Shown here piece after piece: positions 46,954 to 59,281 of a DNA stretch of 64,000 bases. The notes under the pieces are model-generated. The model was not told where the DNA came from. It made no database searches and saw nothing but the letters and a program-made list of their open reading frames with translations. A program made the translations under genes and the position numbers. The DNA comes from Multifurca ochricompacta. Its lineage: Eukaryota; Basidiomycota; Agaricomycetes; Russulales; Russulaceae. Every line of letters starts with the position of its first letter. The first letter of the stretch is position 1. Location of the stretch: NCBI GenBank assembly GCA_022496185.1, contig WTXG01000001.1, forward strand, positions 496,001 to 560,000, read 5' to 3'.

Positions 46954-49248
46954 ATGGAGACACCAAATCTCGTGGTCGTCCCCCCTACTCCTCTTGACGC
47001 ACAGCCGGCATCCTCTCCATCTCCCTCAACCTCCTCCACTACCCTGTCTACTCCCGGGCTCACCCAGTCCTCAGAGGAGAATCAAAGAAGCTCTTCAGAA
47101 ACAACAATGGAGATTTACTCTATGTATGGCGACGATAGTCAATCAACTTGGCCTGATGACACTCCCTTGAAAGAGACATCAAGAGCCACCGACTTAAGAT
47201 ACCAAAGTGGTAGCCATGTCCCTCATGAATCAAGTATTTACTATGGCGTGGCTGCGAAAAATCAACGCTCTAGTCAACCTGGAGCAACTCTCCGGGCCTC
47301 GACAATTTCGGCAGGAACTAGGACATCGCCCACCGACATGAGTTTGCCATACATTGACATTGGGGAAGGCGTGCATGCTGCCTTCCGTAGCATATCTCCA
47401 CCCACCCCACCTGCAGAACCCCCCAAGGGGCATAACAATAGCGAGTTATCCCCTCCTAATTTGTGTCCGTCGACGGCACCTTGGAAATGGCATCACCACC
47501 GCAATCGCGATACCTCAGCCCAAGTCCACCGCAGAGCCGCCCCCCTTCATCAAGGTCTCATGCCTCTTCTGGTATGAATGGACACTCCTTCGCCATTCCG
47601 CGCTCATCCCATGGTCCTCTCTCGGAGCGTGCCTCCGTGGCGAGTCCCCCACCTCGCAATATAAGCCGCCCGGCCTCGCAGACCACCGCGACATCCACAT
47701 CACTTCGCCTTCTCGCTAGAAACCGAAGTGAACTATCGATTACACCCTCGCTGGGGAAGACCTTGATTCGTTCCATGTCCGCAGCACATATGCACAGCTA
47801 GATGTTCTCGGTGTGAAGGGAGATGGGATTGAGGAAGGTGTCGAACGCACCCGTGCACGTATCGGAAGCAGCCGAGAAAGCGAGATCAAGGCGGCGAATG
47901 CAATCGGTGATGAATTTGAGAAGCGGAGAGACTTGAGCCCGCAGGAACTTCAAATGCTTGCGAGTCTGGACAGGTGAACTACCCGCTTACGATCCTAGGG
48001 TATATCTCACCTTACGTGTCCAGATATGGTTTCTTCTCCGCACCTTCGCACGACCGCTTGGTCTTGCTGCCAACAACAGCCTTTTTGAAGCCACTGTCAC
48101 GCATAGCTCGTGTTGTCACATCTGCGAGCGCCCATGCTGCTACCCTTCATTCCCTTCCCCAGTCACGCTCACCGATACGTGAAGCTGAGCGGATGGAGAA
48201 ATGGGGTCGCATGCTTGAACCACGTTCACGCGATGTGGGCGGAAACATTCAGACGTGGGGAGTTAAAGCTATCAAACAGCACAAGCTCTCACGGCGGGCA
48301 TACAAGGGCATTCCTGACCGGTGGCGCAGCGCGGCTTGGTTGGCGCTCATCGGTAACTTTGCTCGCACAGGCAAAGATCAGCTCGCTGCACTATCCATTG
48401 AATACCGCGAGGCTTTGGAGAAGCACTCGCCATACGACATCCAGATTGACTTGGATGTACCGCGGACCATTAATGGTCACGTACTATTCCGTACTCGTTA
48501 TGGCCTCGGGTGAGTCACTGGGTTGTAGTCGTCCGAGGGTGCATAGTGAACCAAATTTTATCAGGCAACGCTCACTGTTTCACGTCCTGCATAGCTTTTC
48601 ATTGCGCTGCGATCAGTGTGGGTATTGCCAAGGCATGGGACCGATTGCGGCTATGCTCCTTTGTTACTTTGCACCGGAGCGTGCATATGCGTCGCTGGTT
48701 CACCTTCACGACGCCTATCACATGCATGACATTTTCAGTCCCGGATTTCCGGGTCTACTGGAGTCGATATATGTGCAGGAACGAGTCATTGAGGAGATGA
48801 TGCCAACTGTTTATATGGCTTTCAAGAAGCATACGGTTTCGACGACCTCGTACGCAACGAAATGGTACATCACACTCTTTGCGAATTCCATTCCGTTCCA
48901 GACCCATCTACGGCTATGGGACGGATTCTTACTTGAAGGTCCAGACCTTTTTGTGATCGTTGCGGTCTCCATTATATGGGCCTATCGAGGTATGTGAAAT
49001 TTATATTTATACGAATTTAATTATAAGCATTGAGCGCTGTCATAGATCATATCACCGCTGAAACGGCCAACTTTGAGACAGTTTTATCCTTACTGTCATC
49101 ATTTTTTGTCCCTGAGGAGGAGGATGTATACATGGATTGGATCGCGAAGGTAGCGGAGAATAAGAAAATTAGGTCAGAGATGCAGTCTTGGCGAGCAGAG
49201 TGGAAAGAGTTAGTTGCTTCTGGCAGGGATGGCGACGCGTTACTCTAA
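46954..49248 (+). CDS. TBC-domain Rab GTPase-activating protein; probable frameshift(s) in disordered half
   Basis: RabGAP with a Ser/Pro-rich N-terminal half and a C-terminal TBC domain. TBC features: AYKGIPDRWRSAAWLALIGN, the arginine finger in IQIDLDVPRTI, the glutamine finger in CGYCQGMGPIAAM, ERVIEEMMPTVYMAF, and WYITLFANSIPFQTHLRLWD. Introns after LASLDR, YGLG and WAYR are GT-AG and in phase. The start METPNLVVVPPTPL is the first plausible ATG. In the N-terminal half the frame changes twice: near 47460 (either a 56-nt GT-AG intron or an indel) and near 47733, where one missing base before IDYTLAGEDLDSFHVRST fits best. The Rab target cannot be told from sequence. Confidence 0.85.
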
Positions 49249-49659
49249 CTTTCTTTAGGTTGGTTGGTTGGTTTGGTTTGGGCTTTTTGTGTTTTGTATT
49301 TTCTTTTTTGTTTTCTTGTTCGTTGTTTTTATTTGTGTTTTTTTGTTGTCTTTTGTTTTTTTGTTTTCATTTATTTATTTCTATTTTCCTTTTGTTGCCT
49401 TTTAGCCCGACCCCCCGCTCCCCCGCCCTACTTATAATAGTATTAATATTATACACCCGCTCTACACCACCACCACTACACACCACCACCACCTTATCTC
49501 TCTTGTTCTGTTCATTCACGGGTCACACTCAGGAAGGGGCCCATATCCTAATCATATTCTATTTTATATCTCAAATCTCTTATAATTCGCAAATCTATCT
49601 GTCCATCTACTCATCTGTCTATCCGTTCAACCGTTTAACCACTCATCCACCCAAATATA
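49249..49659. other. Region rich in T/G runs; 3' UTR and promoter
   Basis: Directly downstream of the RabGAP stop there are GGTT and poly-T/G stretches (49258-49400), then a pyrimidine-rich leader before the small ORF at 49660. No conserved coding frame. Confidence 0.5.
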
Positions 49660-49860
49660 ATGCCTTCTCAAACTCACGGTTCCAGCTCGGCGGCCGGTAT
49701 CTTCCCGAGTGGACCGTCCGCACCCCATGCTTTTTCGACGATGCACACGTCCCCGCGCGACCAACATTCGATGTACGCGTCGTTTGGAACATCGTATCAA
49801 ATGGGAAAGACGAACCAGAAGGGTGCAGGTGATTCCGCCAAGGCGACAAGGAAGAAGTAA
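49660..49860 (+). CDS. Small ORF, hypothetical 66-residue protein
   Basis: Intronless ORF for a Ser/Gly/Pro-rich, C-terminally basic peptide (MPSQTHGSSSAAGIFPSGPS at the start, ending ATRKK). It is preceded by a pyrimidine-rich leader and followed by TTTTC repeats, and lies alone between two well-supported genes more than 700 bp apart, which makes it plausible. No domain, signal peptide or helix. It could instead be noncoding transcript sequence. Confidence 0.4.
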   Translation: MPSQTHGSSSAAGIFPSGPSAPHAFSTMHTSPRDQHSMYASFGTSYQMGKTNQKGAGDSAKATRKK

Positions 49861-50223
49861 TGATGTGATACAGATGCAAATGCAGAGAATTTGAAAGAGA
49901 TGAGATTCTCTCGCTTCGGACTAGTGCTAGAGTGGTATCTAGAGAGTACAAGTACACGTAGTTTCTTCTTTTCTTTTCTTTTCTTTTCTTTTCCTCCATT
50001 CCTACGACCCACGAGGGTTGATACTTTAGTGCTGGGCACTAAATGATTCGACGAGTTCACTGTATTAATTAATTATATATATCATCACATCACAATCACC
50101 TCAATTGTATCATATTTCTTGTTTGGCGGACGGACGGACATTGCGGTCCGACTTGATTTCTCTCTTTCTCCTCTCTCTTTCTTTCTCTCTCTTTCCCTCT
50201 CTCTCTTCTTCAACAATCTTGAC
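49861..50223. other. Intergenic region with TTTTC and CT repeats
   Basis: Contains TTTTC repeats (about 49968-49992) and a CT-rich tract (50158-50210) immediately upstream of the ING gene start, probably its promoter or 5' UTR. Confidence 0.5.
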
Positions 50224-51774
50224 ATGGCCACGACGGGCGATCCCACAGCGTTGTCTACCGCTTATGCCCTCTCTCTCCTCTCAGAATACACCCAAAATAT
50301 CGACTCTCTCCCCGCAGACGTCTCCCGTCAATTCGCAGACCTTCGCGAGCTCGACGCCGTCCTCTCCGCATCCGTCCATGCCCTTACTTCAAAAGTCAAT
50401 CGCCTCATCGAGATGATTGAAACCAACTCTTCCCCTAAAGAACAGCGTATATGGCTTCTCATGGAAATCGCCGACGAGGCCCAACGCCTTAGGTTGGGAG
50501 GGGAGGACAAGATTCGCGTCGCCTCTCAGGTGGCTGATGGGCTCAAGGCGCAGAACGAGCATATGACATCCCTCCTCCTCCACATCCCAGGTTTCAACCC
50601 TTCCATCCTCTCTCGGCATACCGTCTACCCTCACATAGCCCCACGCTCGTATGCACCCATCTCAATGTACGAGAACGGTCGTCGACGACGAGGCGCCATG
50701 CTTTCGAGTACAGCAGATCAGGCCAATTCATCTAACAAGAGAAGACGTGTTGCGCGGGAGGATGATATTGATCCAGTAGGAGGTAGAACACCAAGGAGAG
50801 AAAGGATCGCAGACACCAACAACTCACGGTCAAGGAATGGTGCTCGCTCAAGAAAGTTCGTGGCCCATTCACTTTGCTCTTCCCCAAATTCTTCACTCGC
50901 TAACTGCCCGCTTCTGAAGAACTGACCGCGCGGGCTCGCCGACGGAGTCCCTTCTTTCTATTACCTCCCACCAACAAACTCACACCATCTCCGCCCCGCC
51001 CGCCTATACCGGCCCGGCCCGAGCTGCGAACTCACGCAATCCGGCTGCGAAACGACGATCCCGTCCAGCTGCGGCGTCTGCAACACCGACAGACGCAGGG
51101 AATGGTGTGCTATCGCCGTCCTTAGCATCCGGAATACCACCAACTTCAGCAATGTCAACGACTGGACATCCATCGCACGTCACACCATATGCGCCTGCAA
51201 TCGCTGCTGTTGGGAGCTGGTCCGGTCCCGTGCACGCATTGCTCGAAGGGCCCGGATGCCCGTTGCACGCTCTGTAGTGGCACACTCGACTGTCCTGACC
51301 GGCCCCGGCGTCGATGGGGGTGGCGGTGCTAGTGGTTCTGGTTCTGGTGTTGGAGCTGGTGCTGGTGCTAGTGCCGGTGCCGGTACCGGCACCCCGATGG
51401 ACACTGGAGACGGTGCCGATGACGGTGCCGAGGCGGATGACGGGCGGTTGTATTGCTGGTGTCAGGTTGGGAGTTACGGGGACATGGTCGCGTGTGATGA
51501 CAATGAGTGCGAGCGCGAGTGGGTAAGTGGACTTGTGACTGATTCCCTTTTGGATGAGGGATGGGCTGGTACTGCGACTCTGTACTGACGTCACCCTCAG
51601 TTTCATCTAGGATGCATCGGGCTTGAGGTGGCCCCCGAAGGTGCATGGTTCTGTGAGGCATGCAGAGTCAAGCCAAAGAATAAACGAAAGATGGCGCGTG
51701 CTGCGGCTTCGGGAGGGGGGAACCGTCGTTCCAGCGGGAATCCTCGTTCGGCGCGGGCACCATCCACAACTTGA
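50224..51774 (+). CDS. ING-family PHD-finger protein
   Basis: Chromatin reader of histone acetyltransferase or deacetylase complexes (Yng/Pho23 group). The N-terminal ING helices are visible (ALSLLSEYTQNIDSLPADVS, LLMEIADEAQRLRLGGEDKI), then a disordered basic Ser/Pro linker and a Gly/Ala repeat. The C-terminal PHD finger reads YCWCQVGSYGDMVACDDNEC, EWFHLGCIGLEVAPEGAWFC, EACR, giving Cys4-His-Cys3; it is followed by a basic tail. Introns: one after ARSRK (acceptor TCTGAAG), one inside the PHD finger (between EREW and FHLGC), and probably 51217-51269, needed to join the linker frames; the last could alternatively be a 1-nt deletion. Confidence 0.9.
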
Positions 51775-52034
51775 GCACGTTACCTTCTGGTGTTGTTGAA
51801 GATTTGGAAATTAAGTAATGGTTACTTTTTTTATATTCCCTCCCTATTTGCTATACACCTCTACGATGATGGTCTTTGTAGCATCACCCCAGAGATAAAT
51901 GGAAATGGACGTATTATTATAGTTTGCCAATCGAGAAGCAGGAACAGTAGGAAAAGAAATGCAACAGGGACCTTCGACAAACAAATAAATTGGAATGAAC
52001 CTAAGCATGCCCACGCAAGTGTACCCCGTGCCAG
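51775..52034. other. Convergent gap between ING and FIP1
   Basis: 3' flanks of two convergent genes. No feature recognised. Confidence 0.4.
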
Positions 52035-54527
52035 TCAGCGTCGTTTTGGGTCTCGCCGATCGTCGATGGGGGAGCGGTCCCTTCGTTTCCTGAACGCGAA
52101 CGCGGAGATCAACGAGGGATCCGGTGAGCCAAAGTGAAAGCGTGGGGCGTCTCGGCTCAACTTACCGACCACCGCGATCATCATGATCTACTCCAGGTGT
52201 ACCACTACCCCGATCAGCCCCTCCAAAGCTGGCAACCCCAACACCGCCTCCATAGTCCAAACCGTCAACGGCCTGTGCGTTGTTGTCTCTGTCCTTGTAC
52301 TTGTTTTGATTCCGGGGACCTGTCGGTACATTGGGTGGTAGCGGTGAGGCGGGCCGCGCGGGCGGGGTGGGGTGGGCACCTGAAACCCGATTGAGTAGAG
52401 AGCTTTGGAAATAGTAAGAACAAGCGAGTGTGAACACACCTCTCCCTCGAGCCATGTATCCACCTCTCCCGCCACGTATCATCATGCCACGTGGTCCACG
52501 GAAAGGACCCTGTGCGACGCCACGAGAAGGGCCGACGGGAGGCGACGGTGCAACGGGGGCCTCCATGTTCTGAAACATGTGCTGTTGCTGCTGTAACTGT
52601 TGTTGCTGCATCTGCTGTTGCTGGAGCTGTTGAGGCTGCATCTGTTGCTGCTGGAGCTGCTGCTGCTGCTGTTGCTGTAATTGCTGTTGTTGTTGCTGCT
52701 GCATCTGTTGCATCCCGCCCGGATCCTGCGTTCGCTTCTTGAATTGATCGGTACCGCAATCACGAGACTTACACACCTGAATGCCATACTCTGGTAAACC
52801 CATGCCCACCCCGATGCCGCTCTGCGGACCGAAGCCTTCCACGGCCGCGCCCAGCTGGTCTGGCATTGGCCCACCTTGGCCTTGCTGTGGGGCGCCGACA
52901 CCAACGCCGACGGCATCCATGCCCATTTCGCCGCCCATGCCAGCCATCATCATCTGTGGCCCCATATTCATAGTGCCCATTTCAGGCCCCATCATGGGAT
53001 TTATGCCAGGCTGCATCATCGGTGCACCGCCGTTGGCCATCATGGCCGCTGCGCCAGTCATAACCATCGTACGAATTTCCGGAGGGAGCTGAGTGAGCTG
53101 GTCTTCTGGCATGCCAGAAAAGTTCTGCAGGCGCAAAGGCAAACCCGGTGAGTGCGTTCTTGAAGAGGATTTGTAGAATGAGTAAGCACGCACAACGACA
53201 TTAGTCTTTAAGACAGCTGCGAGATCACCAAGCTCGCGCCGGCGATAACAATAAGCTTCCCAACTGATTTCATCGAACCCGTAATTGAACCAGTCACTGA
53301 TATCTGAGCCTGGCCGCCGCCACGCCTTATCTGCAAGCGCAGTCATGTCAACCTCGAAGACTGGCCGCCCCTCGAGTATTCCCGTTACTGTGGGATCGAT
53401 AGCCGGGTGCGAAGGGGGGGCAATTACAGGCGGGAGCGTCGTTGGGTCATGACCATCCTCAGCTCTTGACTTGACGTCAGGCGTGGGAGACGCCGCCGCC
53501 GCCGCAGCGGCAGAAGGGGCGATTGTATTGGAGCTCGTGGGAGGCCAGGAAACAGGCACACTCGTGGATGATTGCGCTGTTGGGGGTTTGGCTGGACCAC
53601 CTCGTTCGCGAGGAGTATACTCGGTTGTTAATGTTGGACCGGGAGGTACTACGCCGAGACACTTGAGTACGAAGTTACATTCGGAAAAAGCGAGAACGGG
53701 TGTCAGACCTCTTTGGGGTGTGGAGGAACTCGCGTTGCGTGCTACTGGTTTGCTTGACCTGTAGGGAGATGAGTAACGAGCAAGGGGCAACTAATGTGGG
53801 CTACGCGCCGTAAGTCAAGGCTTCGATTTGTCGGTTCCATTATAAATTCAATGTCCTGTTGTTCGTCTTCAGCAGCGCAATATTTATGTCTGACCAGACG
53901 GAGGAACTCACCTCGTCACTCTCGTCAGCTGCTTCGCTACCATCTTCGGTCGCCGCGTACGCGTCCGCGTCAGCTTGTATATCTACGTCTACGTCCACGT
54001 CCACGTCTGCGTCTGCGTCTGCGTCTGCATCTGCATCTGCATCTTCATCAGCGTTTACGCCCACGTCTGCGTCCACGTCTGCGTCGCCCTCCACTCGTTC
54101 GTTGTCATTGGTCTGTGAGACGGTTACTTCGGCAGGGCGTATTAGCGGAAAGAGGTCATCATCTGCTGACTCTGCCTTGCCGAAAGGGATGCTATCGAGA
54201 GGGAAGTGAGAACGCGTCCAGGAAAGGTTCGCGTTACTGAACTCACTCATCCGGTTCAACTGAGGGGCACACGAGGAAGAAGTGAGCAAAATTTTATTTT
54301 GTTGGGACGAGTAGAATACAAGACGCGCTGAAAGGCGAATGGACAAGTAGAATATCTCACCAGCTGAGGGTACCGGGACAGTAATGACGGTGGAGGGCAC
54401 CTTTGCAAGAGAAGATTCCTTGAGTTCGGAATCGCCATAGAGAAATTCATCGTCGTCATCCCTAAGATTAATATCCAGTTAGATTCAACGAGTCGACGAC
54501 GACCGCGACTACGAGCGACACACACAT
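52035..54527 (-). CDS. FIP1: Pre-mRNA 3'-end processing factor Fip1
   Basis: Flexible subunit of cleavage and polyadenylation factor that tethers poly(A) polymerase. The N-terminus is acidic (DDDDEFLYGDSELKESS), followed by Asp-Ala/Asp-Val dipeptides, then EQQDIEFIMEPTNRSLDLR. The Fip1 core motif is GSDISDWFNYGFDEISWEAY. Downstream are Met/Gly-rich, poly-Gln and RGG segments and the basic tail RKRRDRSPIDDRRDPKRR. The last exon is 52035-52089. Three successive introns (53125-53193, 52726-52776, 52380-52439) are multiples of three without stops. The intron 53759-53808 uses a GCGCGT donor. The acidic exons near 53900-54260 do not fully resolve in phase. The start ATG (54525-54527) may itself be split by an intron. 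Confidence 0.87.
52565..52715. repeat. CAG/CAA repeat encoding poly-Gln in Fip1
   Basis: Interrupted CTG/TTG triplets on the plus strand that encode Gln-rich sequence on the minus strand. Confidence 0.85.
53759..53808 (-). other. GC-AG intron in FIP1
   Basis: 50-nt intron with donor GCGCGT, identical to that of the RBM26/27-like gene, and acceptor CCCTACAG. It links NRSLDLR to SSKPVARN in frame. Confidence 0.65.
53970..54090. repeat. Hexanucleotide repeat encoding Asp-Ala/Asp-Val dipeptides in Fip1
   Basis: Imperfect 6-bp units (plus strand GCGTCT, CGTCCA and similar) translate on the minus strand to alternating Asp-Ala and Asp-Val within the acidic N-terminal region of Fip1. Confidence 0.8.
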
Positions 54528-54662
54528 ATTTTCCAATTCAACAACAACAATGACCACGACGACGACAACGACAACAACAACAATTTCAATGTCGATTTTT
54601 TACACGCCCACAAGTTATTGACTTATCATTCACACTCCGAAATGTTTATTTATTTATTTATT

Positions 54663-55541
54663 TTAATTGTTCGCGTTTGGGTTAGGGTTGGTAGTAGCGT
54701 TAGCATCGGGCTCTTCCAGACCCTCCAGACTTTTCTTCAAGCCCTCAAGCGTACGTGCCAGCTTCCCACCGCTTGCTTCATTTAACACTGCAGCAAGTTG
54801 CGTTCCAGGGCTGCTTAATAATCCAACTATTTGAGCTTGCAGCGTGTCTAGCGTTGGCAACTTTGCGACTTGGTTTACCCCCTCAGCCTTGAAAACGCGA
54901 CCGTCGATGAGTGCACCCATGAGAGTCAGCTCCGGTTTGTGTATCTTGCGCGATCGCTTCACGCGTCGACCTGGGTTTGGAGGGTCCTGAGCTTCGAGCG
55001 CAGCAGCCTGCTTCAGCTCCTCCGCCGTGGGGGGCTTGGGTTTCGGCACGCTGCGCTCCAGTGCACGAATTATAGCCTGAAGTTGAGGTGGATTAAGGAC
55101 AGGTAGAGACAACACTACCAGCCCGCCTTGTATAGTTTGCGCGATTTCCTCGCTCGTCTTGGCATCGATGGGTGCAAAGTCGCGAAGCGCGACACCGAAT
55201 AGGGAAGTCCGGATGACGCTTAGCGTTGGAAGTGCTGGTGTCGTTTGCAGGGCGTTTGGACCTGGGTTCGCGAGGGAAGGTGTTGGGGTAGCATGACGTG
55301 AGGCAGCCTGGACAATCTCCTTGCGCACTTTAATAAGTCTAGGGACGGAAAACTTGTTGTGCTGGAGGAAGATGAGAGGGGAGTGCGCAGTTGACTCGAG
55401 GAGGCGGAGGTACTGATGATAGAGAAATGTTTTCTTTTCCGAATAGACGCGAGGACTGGGCTTGTTATCATACACCCGTGGTGGCCTGACAGAAAGAGAG
55501 TAGAAGCGAGCGTGTTGCCGGAGACTTTTAAGTGGTTGCAT
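54663..55541 (-). CDS. MRPL11: Mitochondrial large ribosomal subunit protein uL10m
   Basis: Base of the mitoribosomal L7/L12 stalk. Intronless as seen. MQPLKSLRQHARFYSLSVRP is a mitochondrial targeting sequence. It is followed by the uL10 pattern KKTFLYHQYLRLLESTAHSP, LIFLQHNKFSVPRLIKVRKE, SVIRTSLFGVALRD, GGLVVLSLPVLNPPQLQAII and LTLMGALIDGRVFKAEGVNQ. The start was chosen at 55541 because the upstream extension of the frame has hydrophobic low-complexity sequence and no targeting character. The C-terminus is an Asn/Pro-rich tail. About 292 residues, in the usual range for fungal uL10m. Confidence 0.82.
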   Translation of the reverse strand: MQPLKSLRQHARFYSLSVRPPRVYDNKPSPRVYSEKKTFLYHQYLRLLESTAHSPLIFLQHNKFSVPRLIKVRKEIVQAASRHATPTPSLANPGPNALQTTPALPTLSVIRTSLFGVALRDFAPIDAKTSEEIAQTIQGGLVVLSLPVLNPPQLQAIIRALERSVPKPKPPTAEELKQAAALEAQDPPNPGRRVKRSRKIHKPELTLMGALIDGRVFKAEGVNQVAKLPTLDTLQAQIVGLLSSPGTQLAAVLNEASGGKLARTLEGLKKSLEGLEEPDANATTNPNPNANN

Positions 55542-55620
55542 CAAAGGGAAAGTGGAAAGGGAGAGGGAGAAGGAGAAGGAGAGTATGCTTTTTAAAACTC
55601 CGATAAGCAGAGCAATATTT

Positions 55621-56678
55621 TCATTCATTTTTAAGGAAAAACTCCCATGTCCTGTCCTGTCCTCCTTCGCCGGTCCTCCCTTGACCATACGCCCTTTCTC
55701 CTTTCGTCATTCGGTGCTCATAGCCTTTCCATTCATTTCTGTAGAAGGCAAATGAACGAAGTAAAATGTAATGAGGATTCATTAGCCCGCTAGACGAACG
55801 TGATGGAGGTGGACTCTTCGCTAGTTTTGCCACGTCCCTACAAAAAATGAAATCAGCGAACAGGTGCTATAAGCAGAAGGGTACGTGTACCATTGGGTAT
55901 AAGGTGTGACGTTACGGAGCGTGATTAGGATAGTTCCCCTGGAACGATCATCTGCCCCGACCACATGGTCCTTGTCTTCATCGTACCTTCATCGTCATGA
56001 CCCGAGAGCCGTTTACGTGTTCCGGAGGGCTGCAATTGCGGCATAGGTCCGCGAACCAAAAATCCTGCTGCAGAACGAAGAAAGCCAAGGATGAGGACTT
56101 GATTAGACAAAATATTTCTGTCTTGGTCCGCTATTCCTTTCCCTTATGTACCCTTTCTTCCATCAGCTCTTCTCATCAAGTTGGGTTCCGGAGTACTCAC
56201 CAGCGTGAGGGAAGTTCCAAACTATGCGATCAAATGCGTTTCCCTTGAGTGCGGACGTTTTCTCCAGCTTGGTCGCGTCAACGCCAAACAACACTCGTGC
56301 GCCCTTCTCTCGTAGCAGGTGCACGTATAGTTCTGCGTCGGGATACTTGGCATAACACCCTTCCTCTGTATCATAAGTCGTTGCGGTGATGTTTGCAGGA
56401 GGGAGGTGCTCCAACAGTGGAGGCGGGTGTTGCAACAAGGCTACTGAAAATGAGAAGTTACCCTCTCCTATGAGAAGTATCTTATCGGAGGCTTTGAACG
56501 GAATTATTGATCGTCGACTTTTGGCCGTGCCTTTCACTTTTATTCCTGCTCCCTTGGCTCTTTGAATTAAAGTCTGTGCGGCGGCACCCTCCGCCTGCTT
56601 TTTATTCTTATTAAGTCTAGCTTGTGTGGATGAGAGAGCAGCTTTAAGTGATTTTTTCGTTCTCTTAATCTTTGCCAT
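55621..56678 (-). CDS. BMT5: 25S rRNA (uridine-N3) methyltransferase, Bmt5 family; 1-nt frameshift
   Basis: Rossmann-like methyltransferase (DUF2431) that modifies a uridine of large-subunit rRNA in the nucleolus. The N-terminus is highly basic (MAKIKRTKKSLKAALSSTQA). The SAM motif is KILLIGEGNFSFSVALLQHP, followed by ITATTYDTEEGCYAKYPDAE, FDRIVWNFPHAG, ILSNQVLILGFLRSAAGFL, GTILITLRNVTPYTQW and LLRSFAFYRNEWKGYEHRMT. Three exons. Near 55983 one base is missing on the coding strand (GGTACGATGAA, expected GGTACCGATGAA), breaking the frame between SGHDDEGT and DEDKDHVVGADD. Everything on both sides fits the family. Confidence 0.87.
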
Positions 56679-56829
56679 AGCCAATGAGATGGATGATGAG
56701 AAAGAAAGCAAGAGGCAAGTGACAAACAACATCAAATAAAATCATCCCCCTTGCCTTGCATTTTGCCACGTTCACTTCCAACCAACTTCCAACTCTTTAA
56801 CGTCACTCATTCACTTATTCATTCGCATC

Positions 56830-57157
56830 ATGGTTTGTGCTATTCTATTGAGCCCCCCCTCTATTTCCTACTAATCTAACCCAACCCATAGTCGACGAGC
56901 TCGCGTGAAATCCGCCAAAGGAACGAGCAATTCAGCACTAAAGCCCGTTCGGGTAAAAACCCTATAAACGCGTCTCGCAAGGAGAAACTAGATAAACAGT
57001 CTCCTATCGGTCTCTGGGCTCTCGGCCTCATTCTGTTTGTCGTCGTTGGTGGAGGTAAGTCCCTCCCGTCCCCTTTCAGTTCTCCTTCATCTTGTACTGC
57101 TAACACCTTGGCCCACCCACAGTCTTCTTTGAGGCTATAAGACTTGTCTTCCTTTGA
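56830..57157 (+). CDS. YSY6: Stress-associated ER protein RAMP4/SERP1 (Ysy6)
   Basis: Tail-anchored protein of the ER translocon. Exon 1 codes only for the initiator ATG (56830-56832). Exon 2 (56892-57055) gives SSREIRQRNEQFSTKARSGK and NPINASRKEKLDKQSPIGLW, then the start of the membrane helix ALGLILFVVVGG. Exon 3 (57123-57157) completes it with VFFEAIRLVFL. The total is about 66 residues, the usual size. The single C-terminal hydrophobic helix and short lumenal end fit a tail anchor. Too small for gene finders that ignore very short exons. Confidence 0.93.
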
Positions 57158-57398
57158 GGAACCCAAGATGTATATTTCTCATTCACCTTTGCATCGTATC
57201 TGCACCACGGGCGCCGAGCCCACGCAACATATATACTTTCCTTGCTGTGCTTCCATGTACATCGCTCACCCCTCGTTCGAAGATTTTCGTTACCACGTTT
57301 GCATCGTGTTTGCAGCACACTCCTAGCGAGCATTATCCTTCCACAATATCAGCTCTCATCCATATCTCCTCCTGATGTGCTCGCGCTCCCACTCATGG

Positions 57399-59281
<1,883 letters not shown>

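Noticed and set aside
52167..53790. A single 542-residue ORF as the complete Fip1 protein
   Set aside because: Its ATG lies in an intron. The true N-terminal exons (DDDDEFLYGDS, EQQDIEFIMEP) are upstream, and the true C-terminus (RKRRDRSPIDD) is in a further downstream exon.
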